Shown in pieces: positions 1-7,376 of a DNA stretch of 64,000 nucleotides (positions are counted from its first letter, which is position 1; the number at the start of each line of letters is the position of its first letter). This stretch comes from Sulfurovum sp. UBA4779. Lineage in GTDB: Bacteria > Campylobacterota > Campylobacteria > Campylobacterales > Sulfurovaceae. The notes under the pieces are model-generated. The model searched no databases, was not told the DNA's origin, and was given only the letters and a program-made list of their open reading frames with translations. Location: positions 1-64,000 of the forward strand of contig DHHF01000013.1 in the NCBI GenBank assembly GCA_002403155.1, read 5' to 3'. The position numbers and the translations under genes are program-made.

Positions 1-40
1 ATTGCGTTTATTGTTAGAATTGGCGTTTTAAAAGAAGTTT

Positions 41-46
41 TAAAAT
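41..46 (+). promoter_or_regulatory. Putative promoter -10 box for the riboswitch leader
   Basis: TAAAAT lies about 6 bases before the first paired base of the riboswitch aptamer, so a transcript would begin at the aptamer. A TTGTTA at 11-16 is too far upstream for ideal spacing, so the -35 element is uncertain. Position relative to the RNA is the main support. Confidence 0.35.
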
Positions 47-51
47 TATTT

Positions 52-120
52 GATTGCCAAACTTGTTGCGAAGCAAGGACGGAAAGCCACGGGTCTTACA
101 GAGATAGCCGGGTTGCAAAC
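52..120 (+). ncRNA. GEMM-I type cyclic-dinucleotide riboswitch aptamer
   Basis: The segment has the architecture of the GEMM (c-di-GMP-I / cGAMP) aptamer. An outer P1 helix pairs TTGC 54-57 with GCAA 115-118. It is followed by CAAAC, then a 6-bp P1b stem (62-67 with 72-77) capped by a GCGA tetraloop at 68-71. The conserved GGACGGAAAGCC joining segment follows at 77-88. A second arm with the tetraloop-receptor side reads ACGGGTCT at 89-96 and AGCCGGGTTGC at 106-116. The GNRA loop and GGGTCT/AGCCGGG elements match known family members closely. Which ligand binds (c-di-GMP or cGAMP) depends on the base equivalent to position 20 of Vc2, which I cannot assign safely. It lies in the long leader of the DUF4382 lipoprotein gene at 304 and presumably controls it. 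Confidence 0.85.
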
Positions 121-213
121 ACTTTCATGCAGGGTACCGCTCTATACTTCGCTTTAGTTTCCTTATTTTTGCCAAATTGAGTTGTTTTGGTTTGCAAAAT
201 ACAGGGAGTACAG

Positions 214-250
214 GTGCAAAAGCTGCAAATTGCCCGTAAATTTTTTGCAC
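214..250 (+). promoter_or_regulatory. Inverted repeat in riboswitch expression platform
   Basis: GTGCAAAA at 214-221 is complementary to TTTTGCAC at 243-250. It lies in the 184-base stretch between the aptamer and the lipoprotein start. It has no strong U tract after it, so it is not a classic intrinsic terminator. It may be an alternative fold used by the expression platform. Confidence 0.3.
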
Positions 251-303
251 ATTAAAATAGTTTTGCTTCTTTTGAAAAACAATCCACACAAAAAAGGAAC
301 TAC

Positions 304-1185
304 ATGAAAAAAATTTATAAAGCGATGAGTATAGGCGCAGCCGCGCTCTTGATCGGTCTGTTGAGCGGATGCGGAGGCGGAGGCACAAGCGAAAGCAGTT
401 CTGCAACAGGCACCGTAGCATTGAGCCTGACGGATGCCCCGGTGGATAATGAAGCCATAAGTGCGGTATATGTCACCTTTGACAGTTTGCAATATCAATA
501 TGCAGACGGGAACGACAGCTGGCAGGATGTTAATCTAACCGAATCAAGAACCGTCAATCTTCTTGCTTTGCAAGACGGCAATACCACGCTGCTTAATCAG
601 GTTGATTTGCCTGCAGGAGAGATCGCGCAAGTGAGATTTATGATCGATACCGAAAAGTGTTATGTCGTGGTTGATGAACAAAACAAAACGCTGGAAGTGC
701 CTAGCGGAGATCAAACCGGATATAAAGCAGTCGGCGGATTTACGATACCTGCAGGCGGGACAGTCAATGTTACAGCAGATTTTGATCTTAGAAAGTCTTT
801 GACGATTACCGGAAAGGACCGATATATACTTAAGCCGACCATCAAAATCGTCGATAACAGCGAAGTGGGTGAGATCAACGGCACGGTAACTGTGGATACG
901 AACGGTTCAACGGCGGTCATTTATGCCTATGAAGACGGCACATGGGACAGCAACGAGACAAATGCAACAAACAATTTCAGGCATGCAGTTTCAAGTACGA
1001 AAGTATCAAACGGTGATTATATCCTTCCTTGGCTAAGTGCAGGGGTTTATGACCTTGTCGTTGCATCGTATGATGTGAATGGGGATTTTGAAGCGGTGAT
1101 GGGATTTGTCAATAATGTAACGGTTGACCCTGACCAAACGACTACACAAGGCATCAATGATCCTTTGGCGGACTATCAGCCGTAA
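304..1185 (+). CDS. DUF4382 domain lipoprotein
   Basis: This 293-residue protein begins with a lipoprotein signal peptide ending in LLSGC (Cys23), followed by a Gly/Ser-rich linker. Residues ~36-185 resemble DUF4382: the opening ALSLTDAPVD, the middle LPAGEIAQVRFMID, and a close near ILKPTIKIVD. The C-terminal ~100 residues resemble a carboxypeptidase-regulatory-like beta domain (GDYILPWLSAGVYDLVV). It should sit in a membrane facing the periplasm or cell surface; its molecular function is unknown. AGGAAC precedes the ATG. It is a single-gene unit behind a GEMM riboswitch, which suggests control by a cyclic dinucleotide and a role in surface behaviour such as adhesion or extracellular electron or matrix functions. 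That role is inference. Confidence 0.85.
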   Translation: MKKIYKAMSIGAAALLIGLLSGCGGGGTSESSSATGTVALSLTDAPVDNEAISAVYVTFDSLQYQYADGNDSWQDVNLTESRTVNLLALQDGNTTLLNQVDLPAGEIAQVRFMIDTEKCYVVVDEQNKTLEVPSGDQTGYKAVGGFTIPAGGTVNVTADFDLRKSLTITGKDRYILKPTIKIVDNSEVGEINGTVTVDTNGSTAVIYAYEDGTWDSNETNATNNFRHAVSSTKVSNGDYILPWLSAGVYDLVVASYDVNGDFEAVMGFVNNVTVDPDQTTTQGINDPLADYQP

Positions 1186-1203
1186 ATTGAAAAGTGCGGC
1201 TTT

Positions 1204-1230
1204 CAAACCGTGCCCAAAAGGCACGGTTTG
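1204..1230 (+). terminator. Hairpin after the lipoprotein gene
   Basis: An 11-bp perfect stem (1204-1214 with 1220-1230) and a 5-base loop follow 18 bases after the stop codon. The U tract is poor, so it may act partly as an mRNA 3' end protector. Confidence 0.6.
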
Positions 1231-1299
1231 TATTGCTTAGTGAGGTGGATCCCCGGGGCAAAAGGAACTAGCAACTAGCAGTGAGTAGTGAGGAGTGAC

Positions 1300-1364
1300 C
1301 CGTCATTCCTGCGAAGGCAGGAATCCATATAAATAAAAGATGCCAATCAAGTTTAGCATGACGG
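1300..1364. repeat. MITE-like dispersed element with 7-bp terminal inverted repeats
   Basis: CCGTCAT at 1300-1306 is inverted as ATGACGG at 1358-1364. Just inside the left end is an 8-bp hairpin (ATTCCTGC 1305-1312 with GCAGGAAT 1317-1324, loop GAAG). The CGTCATTCC...GGAATCCA core is a motif seen in many proteobacterial dispersed repeats. No coding capacity. The GGATCCCCGGGG at 1247-1258 just upstream resembles another natural dispersed motif. Confidence 0.6.
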
Positions 1365-1371
1365 CGGAGCG

Positions 1372-1403
1372 GCAAGAGGTACTTTTGCAAAAGTACCTCT
1401 TGC
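1372..1403. repeat. 32-bp perfect palindrome
   Basis: GCAAGAGGTACTTTT at 1372-1386 is followed by GC and its exact complement to 1403. It would form a 15-bp stem with almost no loop as RNA, or a cruciform as DNA. It sits 69 bases beyond the end of the convergent gene at 1472 and could serve as terminator for that gene or as a repeat-element end. Confidence 0.65.
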
Positions 1404-1471
1404 AAGGTATACTCAAATGGCCTTCTCTTTTTTTCATAAATATGTAAAAAGCATAAGGCGCTTATCGCCTT

Positions 1472-2392
1472 TTAGATATTATTTAGTATCAACAATGCAT
1501 CCCGATAAATCGGCTCATCGATAAAACCGTATTTCTCATCCATGAAACCGTTGATGCCTTTGGCGGCATTGGCTTCAAAAACTTCTTTGATATACAGCGC
1601 GCGCTGTATCGTCTTGCGGTCTGCCCCAAAGACCTCATTGGCGATTTGGACCTGTTTGGGGCCCATGCAAGCCTTGGAGGCAAAGCCCATCGCTTTTTCA
1701 TATTCGCACCATGCCTTGAAGGTTTGGGTATCGTGATAGTCTTGAAACATGAATGAGACAGGATGAATACCGGCAATCTTGGCATCGATCAGAAATTTGC
1801 TGAGAATATAGTCGATAGCAGGGTTGCCCAATTTGACTAAAGACTGAGGAAGATCAAGCGAGTTAAGCAGATCCAGGATGCCAAGATTTGCCGTGGTGAG
1901 ACGTTCATTGATGCGAAGTGTGCTTAAGGCATGGAAGGCCTCTTTGGTCTCAAGCGAAATATGCAGCTCTTTATCGTATGAGAGTAAGGCTAGGGCACGG
2001 GCGATTTGGGTTTGGTTTTGGATCTTGGCTACCCGCACCGCATCAAAACCAAAATCATTTAAAAAAACAATCTCCTCTTCTCCTCCTTGCCCCAGAGGAT
2101 TCACCCGTACGACAATGAAGCTTTCAGAATGTTTTAGATGCGAAAGAAACAGCCCGATGTTGTAAAGTGCTTCTTTTTTTCGGTTTGGTGCGATGGCGTC
2201 TTCGAGATTGAGCGTGATCATGTCTGCATCCGCTTCGTCGATACGGTTGAGATGTTTGAGATTGAGGGGATTGAGCATCATGTTGGAGCGCTTGAAGGGC
2301 TGTTTTGATGGCGGTTTGCGCGATGTGCCGAAATATCTTGGCAGCATATCCGTTGTGATACCGTTTAGAAAATCCAATGAATCAAAAATCAT
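1472..2392 (-). CDS. HpcH/HpaI aldolase / citrate lyase beta-like (CitE-like) protein
   Basis: This is a 306-residue TIM-barrel type protein of the CitE/HpcH family. These enzymes cleave or form CoA-thioester or malyl/citryl-type C-C bonds using Mg2+. The segment NLEDAIAPNRKKEA carries the conserved Glu-Asp of the family (LxxEDa), and VVRVNPLG resembles the VRVN strand. The ATG at 2392 is chosen because the longer frame back to 2554 would run into the divergent gene and its promoter, and the family similarity begins near it. No citrate lyase partner genes are adjacent, so the substrate is open; CitE-like orphans often act on malyl- or citramalyl-CoA. Confidence 0.75.
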   Translation of the reverse strand: MIFDSLDFLNGITTDMLPRYFGTSRKPPSKQPFKRSNMMLNPLNLKHLNRIDEADADMITLNLEDAIAPNRKKEALYNIGLFLSHLKHSESFIVVRVNPLGQGGEEEIVFLNDFGFDAVRVAKIQNQTQIARALALLSYDKELHISLETKEAFHALSTLRINERLTTANLGILDLLNSLDLPQSLVKLGNPAIDYILSKFLIDAKIAGIHPVSFMFQDYHDTQTFKAWCEYEKAMGFASKACMGPKQVQIANEVFGADRKTIQRALYIKEVFEANAAKGINGFMDEKYGFIDEPIYRDALLILNNI

Positions 2393-2449
2393 AACCGTAC
2401 TTTTTAGCTTATTGTACACTATGGGGATTGATATATGCCTAAAAAGCGA

Positions 2450-2455
2450 TATAAT
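2450..2455 (+). promoter_or_regulatory. -10 box immediately before the YgjP-like gene
   Basis: TATAAT ends only 5 bases before the ATG at 2461. A start site 6-8 bases downstream would fall on or just inside the start codon, so the mRNA would be leaderless. An in-frame TAA at 2452-2454 excludes a longer reading frame. Confidence 0.6.
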
Positions 2456-2460
2456 GTCGC

Positions 2461-2964
2461 ATGCTGAAATATTTAAACGGATACAATGCCCGGCTTCAAA
2501 CGCAGGTGCAAGCACTGATAGAACAAAAGAAACTGGGGGATTATCTTCTCTCACGCTATTCTAATATTCATAAATATACAACCGATAAAGCACTCTATGA
2601 CTATGTGCAGGAGCTTAAAAACAGCCGCCTGAAAAGTTCGCCTCCCCTCTCTAAAGTACTGTATGATGCCAAGATACACGATCTCAAATCAGCCCTTGGA
2701 ACCCATACTTTTGTTACGAGGGTGCAGGGCGGCAAACTCAAAGCCAAGAATGAAATACGTATCTCGCATCTCTTTAAAAAGGTGCCGGAAGCATTTTTGC
2801 GTATGATCGCTGCACATGAACTGGCGCATCTCAAAGAAAAAGAACACAACAAAGCATTTTATAAGCTCTGTACCCACATCGAGCCCGCATATCATCAGCT
2901 AGAATTTGATGTTCGGCTTTATCTGATTCATTTGGAGCATTTTGGAAAGCTTTACGAGTCTTAG
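2461..2964 (+). CDS. YgjP-like (M48-type) metallopeptidase domain protein
   Basis: This 167-residue protein has the zinc-peptidase motif HELAHLKEKEHNKAFY near residues 120-135 (HExxH plus a downstream His). That is the signature of the YgjP/DUF45 family, which is related to SprT. The preceding region IRISHLFKKVPEAFLRMIAA matches the family layout. It has no signal peptide and is probably cytosolic; family members are poorly characterised. It is divergent from the CitE-like gene, with only 68 bases between start codons. There is no visible Shine-Dalgarno sequence, and the promoter abuts the ATG, which fits leaderless translation. Confidence 0.8.
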   Translation: MLKYLNGYNARLQTQVQALIEQKKLGDYLLSRYSNIHKYTTDKALYDYVQELKNSRLKSSPPLSKVLYDAKIHDLKSALGTHTFVTRVQGGKLKAKNEIRISHLFKKVPEAFLRMIAAHELAHLKEKEHNKAFYKLCTHIEPAYHQLEFDVRLYLIHLEHFGKLYES

Positions 2965-3035
2965 GAGAAGTTGACGGTATTTGATAGGCTAAAAGCACAT
3001 ATAGCTTATTTACAAATAAGCCGTATCTGTTTTTG

Positions 3036-3057
3036 CAGCCGGGATTCTTCCCGGCTG
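3036..3057. terminator. Hairpin between convergent genes
   Basis: CAGCCGGGA at 3036-3044 pairs with TCCCGGCTG at 3049-3057 around a TTCT loop. It lies between the convergent ygjP-like gene and nirS. T-rich sequence flanks it on the left strand side, so it could end transcripts from both directions. Confidence 0.55.
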
Positions 3058-3112
3058 ACTTTAAGTCAGTGTCAAATATTTTTGACTTTTTGGTCTATTT
3101 TAAATATACGGA

Positions 3113-5035
3113 TCAATAGACGTCATGGGCTGTATTGTAGACATTGAATTTTCCGGTAGGCGTTTGCAAACCGATGATTCTGTCGATTTCTGTAAGCGAT
3201 TGGCCGTCAAGAATGATGATCGCGCCATCCGTTGCCCAATCAGAGATCCATACTTCGCTGCCGTCTTTGTTAAACTCAAAGTGTACGGCCCGGCCGTTTT
3301 GTGCCACATCAAAGCATTTGTCAATGACGGCATTTTCCTTGGAGTAGGCACAGATCTGTCTATGGGATGTACCGTTTGCGCTCAATGTCATATCCATAAG
3401 CACCCATGGGGAATTAGGATGGGTCTTTACAAATAATGATCCCGCTGAAGGAAGCGTTATTTCTCTCACGGCAGACCAAGCGTATTGCGGGTGGTTGACC
3501 GGATCTGCACCATAAACAGTCATTTTGCCCTCACCGATATGCGTTGAGGCATTGACCCATCCGTACACAGGATCAAACCAGTTTGCCCCGCGCCCCGGAT
3601 GCGGAGTGTTTCCTGTAGAGATAACTGCTTCCAAACTCCGATCGACGACGTCTATAATGGCCATTTTGTTGTTGGCGTTTGCAGCAACCATAAAATATCT
3701 CTTGGTGCTATCCCAGCCTCCGTCATGCAAAAATTTCTCAGCAGCAATGCTTGATACGGTCGGGAAATCCGGCTGCGAATAATCTACGATATTTACATAG
3801 CCGGCTTCTTTAAGCGATACAGCCCAGATAGGCTCAGAATGCGATGCGATAATGGCTGCAACTCGGTTTTCCTTCAGCGTTTCGCCGTGAATGTCGGTCA
3901 TCGGCAGATCCACTCGCGCCAGCGGCTCAAGCGTCAATCCGTCAAATGTCACATATTGCGGCGGCCAGTAGCATCCTTCAATGAGGAATTTGTCTTCATA
4001 CCCTTCAGATTTGCTGCCATCAACACTTCGCGCATCATGACATCCTTTTGCCGTTGCTACCACGGTCGGCACTTCGGACCAAAGATCAATGAGCGTCACC
4101 AGTCCGTCACGGCCGATAGCGTAAAAATAGCGCCCCGTTGAGGAAGAGCGTAAAATATGCACAGCAAAACCGACGTCTACACGCGCAACTAGCTCATGCG
4201 TATTGCCGTCATAAATAGAAATCTTGCCGGCATCCCGTTCCACCACGCCAAAGAAGTTTTCCCAATCACGCGAATGGGCAGGCTGTGTAGGGCGCTCGCT
4301 TACCGGGACGATGAGATTCCAGCTTGCACGAATGTCTTCCATAGGTAACGGCGGTGCATCCGGCGGCGGCAGCTGTAGATAGGATGAAAGGTGTGTGATC
4401 TGCGTTTCGGTTAAGATCCCGCTATGGCCAAAGTTTGGCATGCCTCTTGGCGTCCCGTAGCGCAATAAGGCGGCAAGCCCGTCCGTGCCGATCCACTTAG
4501 AACGGTTTTCGTCGATCAGAGGCCCGGTTGCTCCCGTACGGTAAAGTCCATGGCATCCTGCGCAGCGGTCAAAATAAATATTTTTTGTTGTTTCAAATTG
4601 TGTAGCGGTCAATTCTGCCGGAGGTGTATGCTTTAAAGTGCCAATACTGTCTTGCGCATTTAAAAAAGCGATAATGTTTTCGATCTCTTGATTGGAGAGA
4701 TCGAAATCCGGCATGAGATATCCCCATTTCTCCAAGAGCTGTTTGCCGTAATTTGTGTTAGTAGTAGACCATTCTGGATCGGAGATAAAATTTCTCAGCC
4801 ATCCGTCTTTGTTGTGGCGATTGGCCAGATCAGGGCCAAGATGGTCGCCGTGGCCGAAAGTGTGGCAGCCGCTGCATTTATACCTAAAGAGCTGTTCTCC
4901 TGCTGCAGCATCTCCGCCGCTTCCCGGAGAACCTCTCCATTGAGCAGCCTGCAGCGGTGTGCTAACGCTTGCAAACGCAGCAAATAAAACCGCTGCTGCC
5001 GCATACTTGGTTATCGTTTTTATCGATAGTTTCAT
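3113..5035 (-). CDS. nirS: Cytochrome cd1 nitrite reductase with extra N-terminal haem c domain
   Basis: This 640-residue periplasmic enzyme should reduce nitrite to nitric oxide. A Sec signal peptide ends near residue 30 (STPLQA). A first cytochrome c domain carries CSGCH at 54-58 with likely Met108 ligand. A second carries CAGCH at 158-162 with GMPNFG (Met199). The C-terminal d1 propeller (~240-640) keeps His293 (VGFAVH) as the d1 ligand and His399 (ASH) and His437 (FLHDGG) at the catalytic positions. It ends with the family tail TPTGKFNVYNT. Well-studied NirS proteins have a single haem c domain and are ~560-570 residues long. The extra N-terminal domain resembles a fused NirC-like electron donor. 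No haem d1 biosynthesis genes lie in the window. A purine-rich Shine-Dalgarno sequence (AAAAAAAGGAAAA) precedes the ATG. Confidence 0.92.
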   Translation of the reverse strand: MKLSIKTITKYAAAAVLFAAFASVSTPLQAAQWRGSPGSGGDAAAGEQLFRYKCSGCHTFGHGDHLGPDLANRHNKDGWLRNFISDPEWSTTNTNYGKQLLEKWGYLMPDFDLSNQEIENIIAFLNAQDSIGTLKHTPPAELTATQFETTKNIYFDRCAGCHGLYRTGATGPLIDENRSKWIGTDGLAALLRYGTPRGMPNFGHSGILTETQITHLSSYLQLPPPDAPPLPMEDIRASWNLIVPVSERPTQPAHSRDWENFFGVVERDAGKISIYDGNTHELVARVDVGFAVHILRSSSTGRYFYAIGRDGLVTLIDLWSEVPTVVATAKGCHDARSVDGSKSEGYEDKFLIEGCYWPPQYVTFDGLTLEPLARVDLPMTDIHGETLKENRVAAIIASHSEPIWAVSLKEAGYVNIVDYSQPDFPTVSSIAAEKFLHDGGWDSTKRYFMVAANANNKMAIIDVVDRSLEAVISTGNTPHPGRGANWFDPVYGWVNASTHIGEGKMTVYGADPVNHPQYAWSAVREITLPSAGSLFVKTHPNSPWVLMDMTLSANGTSHRQICAYSKENAVIDKCFDVAQNGRAVHFEFNKDGSEVWISDWATDGAIIILDGQSLTEIDRIIGLQTPTGKFNVYNTAHDVY

Positions 5036-5365
5036 TTTTTTCCTTTTTTTATTTTGAGTTGATGATATTGTTGTTACGTATTAACCTATTGAAAATTTAT
5101 TTTTCTCCTCTCCTTTTTTTTGGTTTGATGCAGGCGTACAGGGGGAAGTTTTGATCAAAATAGCCGTTACGAATGCTGTGCTTGCAATGAATTTTTTGGA
5201 TTTTTGATGAATCTTATATATTAATTGTTAAATTTATGTTAAATTAAATTGTATATTGTTTTTTGATTGAAAGATTTGCCTGGATGTGCTGCCGGAGGTA
5301 TCTTTGCGGATATGTCCGAAAACTTTTAGTGTATAATTCGCCAAAACTATCTGAAGGCCTTATCG
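5036..5365. promoter_or_regulatory. Divergent promoter region between nirS and RNase T2 gene
   Basis: This 330-base AT-rich region has no plausible gene. A clear rightward -10 TATAAT lies at 5332-5337, giving a leader of about 22 bases for the RNase T2 gene. A 12-bp palindrome TTTTGATCAAAA lies at 5149-5160. I see no full FNR/NNR box (TTGAT-N4-ATCAA) that would explain nirS control. Confidence 0.55.
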
Positions 5366-6349
5366 ATGAATAAATTTTTTATCATGTTGCTATTGTTTAC
5401 TGCAGCGCTGTCTGCCGGATATGAATCCTATCCTCTCGAAGCATGTCCGGCATTTGACAATATGAAACATACCAAAAACACCGATAATCTCTATTTGGAT
5501 CCAAATCGCCGCTACACGATACTCGAGCGCCACCATAAAAACCAAACATTGGTGCTGATACGCGGAGAAAACCCTGCACAGCGATGGGTTGACGATCGAT
5601 GTTTTCCGGATGAAGATCGAAAGAACGATCATACAAAAAAAGGCATCAGCGACCCCAAAGAAGCTCTCAATACTAAAAAATATAAATATGCCGGCCCCGT
5701 TGAAACCTCCAAAGATAATATTTTGGCGCTTAGCTGGCATCATGCGTTTTGCCAAACGCACCCGTACAAAAAAGAGTGCAAAAGAAGCTTGGATACCTTG
5801 TTTCGATTTAAGCAAAAAGAATATTATTTTGTACTGCACGGACTTTGGCCGCAGCCCAAAAGCAAAATGTATTGCGGCGTGCCTTCGCATTGGGTCAAAC
5901 TTGACAGGGACAAACGGTGGGACCGCCTTCCTGATCCCGATTTAAGCGATGAGGTTAAAGAGGCGCTGCAAGAAGCGATGCCCGGATATCTATCGCATCT
6001 GCATAAACACGAATGGATCAAACACGGAACATGCTACGGGACAGATGCGGATACCTACTTTGAAACGGCTATCAAACTGCTAGAGCAGCTTAACCGATCC
6101 GATGTAAAGAGGTTTTTTGTGCAAAATGCAGGAAAAGTCGTTTCGATCAAAGAGGTAAGGGCGCAATTTGACCGGGCTTTTGGCTTGGGCGCAGGCCATC
6201 ATGTGCAAATGGAATGCAAAGGAGGGCTTATTACGGAGTTGTGGCTTCATATCGGAGGGCAAAGCGATGATTTGGCGATCGGGCTCAAAAAAGGAAAGCG
6301 TGCACCAAGCAGATGTTTCCAAGGTCGCATTGACAGGGCAGGGTTTTAG
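5366..6349 (+). CDS. Ribonuclease T2 family protein
   Basis: This 327-residue secreted endoribonuclease has a short signal peptide (MNKFFIMLLLFTAALSAG). The two catalytic segments are present: CAS1 FVLHGLWPQ (His158) and CAS2 HEWIKHGTC (Glu216, His220). The family cleaves single-stranded RNA through a 2',3'-cyclic phosphate; in bacteria it acts in the periplasm (RNase I type), usually in RNA scavenging. The ~130 residues before CAS1 are longer than in E. coli RNase I. They include a GENPAQRWVDDRCF segment that looks like an SH3-like or substrate-domain insertion. It has its own promoter (TATAAT at 5332). Confidence 0.88.
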   Translation: MNKFFIMLLLFTAALSAGYESYPLEACPAFDNMKHTKNTDNLYLDPNRRYTILERHHKNQTLVLIRGENPAQRWVDDRCFPDEDRKNDHTKKGISDPKEALNTKKYKYAGPVETSKDNILALSWHHAFCQTHPYKKECKRSLDTLFRFKQKEYYFVLHGLWPQPKSKMYCGVPSHWVKLDRDKRWDRLPDPDLSDEVKEALQEAMPGYLSHLHKHEWIKHGTCYGTDADTYFETAIKLLEQLNRSDVKRFFVQNAGKVVSIKEVRAQFDRAFGLGAGHHVQMECKGGLITELWLHIGGQSDDLAIGLKKGKRAPSRCFQGRIDRAGF

Positions 6350-6572
6350 AACCGCGTTTTACAATATAAATATCATATTTTAAAATATGATAGCAAAGCT
6401 TAGCTCTTTTTTGGGCATCGCGCTTAAAGCGCTATACCGGATCGAAGCGATCAAGCTCCATTTTTTCTAGGAGCCCTGACAGATTTTTGTATCCTTTTGG
6501 ATGAGAAACTTAATGGTAGATGCACTCTAAGGTTTGACTTGAAAAATACAAAGGCATCTGTCCCTATCCCCT

Positions 6573-7220
6573 TTAGTAAAGGTGCTCCCGCTTGAAGTAC
6601 TCCTGCGGAACTTTGCATAGCGGACATGCTTTCGGTGCCTTTTTGCCGCGGTGAACATGTCCGCATACTTCACACACCCAGATTTCCTCTTCTTCGCTTT
6701 GGAAGAAGCCGTCATCGATCATCGCTTGCTTAAGTGCCGCATATTCGCGCTCATGCTCTACTTCTACTTTGGCGATGGCATCAAAAAGGCGTGCGATCTC
6801 CTTGTGCCCTTCAGCGATGGCGATCTCGGAGAAGTTCGGGTACATTTGCGTATGTTCGTAATTTTCGCCCTCCATGCCGGTTTCAAGGTTTTGCAGCGTT
6901 GATTCGAGTTCGTGTCCATCAACAAGTTTATGATATGCTTTGTATTGGGCCCTTGCATGCCATTTTTCATTTTCTGCCGCTTCGCGGAAGTGGCGCTCTA
7001 TCGCATGCCATCCTTCTTCCTCGGCAATATCTGCAAAAAGATCATATTTGTTTCTTGCCATACTTTCGCCCGCAAATGCTTTCATAAGGTTTACGGCTGT
7101 GAGGTTGTCGGTGATGCACTCCATTTCTTTGCCGCAACAGACCAATTTGCCGCCGCCTACGTGCTGAACCTCTACTTCATTACCGCATATGCTGCATTTG
7201 TATGTTTCGTATTGTCTCAT
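6573..7220 (-). CDS. Desulforubrerythrin (peroxide-reducing diiron protein)
   Basis: This 215-residue three-domain protein starts with an N-terminal desulforedoxin-like FeCys4 site (CSIC at 9-12 and CC at 28-29). A central rubrerythrin four-helix diiron domain follows, with Glu/His ligands in AFAGESMARNKY, ENEKWHAR and KVEVEHEREY. A C-terminal rubredoxin site carries CEVC...CPLC. The order matches Campylobacter jejuni desulforubrerythrin, which reduces hydrogen peroxide in the cytoplasm using NAD(P)H-derived electrons. The Shine-Dalgarno sequence AAAGGAGA is well placed before the ATG. It is a single-gene unit. The adjacent flavin reductase-like gene could supply reduced flavin, which is inference only. 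Confidence 0.93.
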   Translation of the reverse strand: MRQYETYKCSICGNEVEVQHVGGGKLVCCGKEMECITDNLTAVNLMKAFAGESMARNKYDLFADIAEEEGWHAIERHFREAAENEKWHARAQYKAYHKLVDGHELESTLQNLETGMEGENYEHTQMYPNFSEIAIAEGHKEIARLFDAIAKVEVEHEREYAALKQAMIDDGFFQSEEEEIWVCEVCGHVHRGKKAPKACPLCKVPQEYFKREHLY

Positions 7221-7376
7221 TTTATATGTCTCCTTTATTGAGTGATACGGTTATTATAGTAAAAACATTTGATAATCTTCTAAAAACCATCAAATTTCAT
7301 TATAAATCATTTTATCAGCAAAAAGTGAGGGATGATAAAAGTTCAGCAGCGCAATTTTGATAATCCGCTGAAGAAT

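Noticed and set aside
125..498. Leftward open frames of 98 and 111 codons across the riboswitch leader
   Set aside because: They overlap the aptamer and the start of the lipoprotein gene on the opposite strand, show low-complexity composition (Arg/Ser/Phe-rich) and have no family resemblance.
1247..1258. GGATCCCCGGGG looks like a cloning-vector polylinker (BamHI-SmaI)
   Set aside because: No other polylinker sites follow, and the same word is common in natural dispersed repeats of proteobacteria. The surrounding sequence is repeat debris, not vector.
5149..5160. TTTTGATCAAAA palindrome as an FNR/NNR site for nirS
   Set aside because: The FNR consensus needs TTGAT and ATCAA separated by four bases. 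Here the half sites overlap, so it does not fit.
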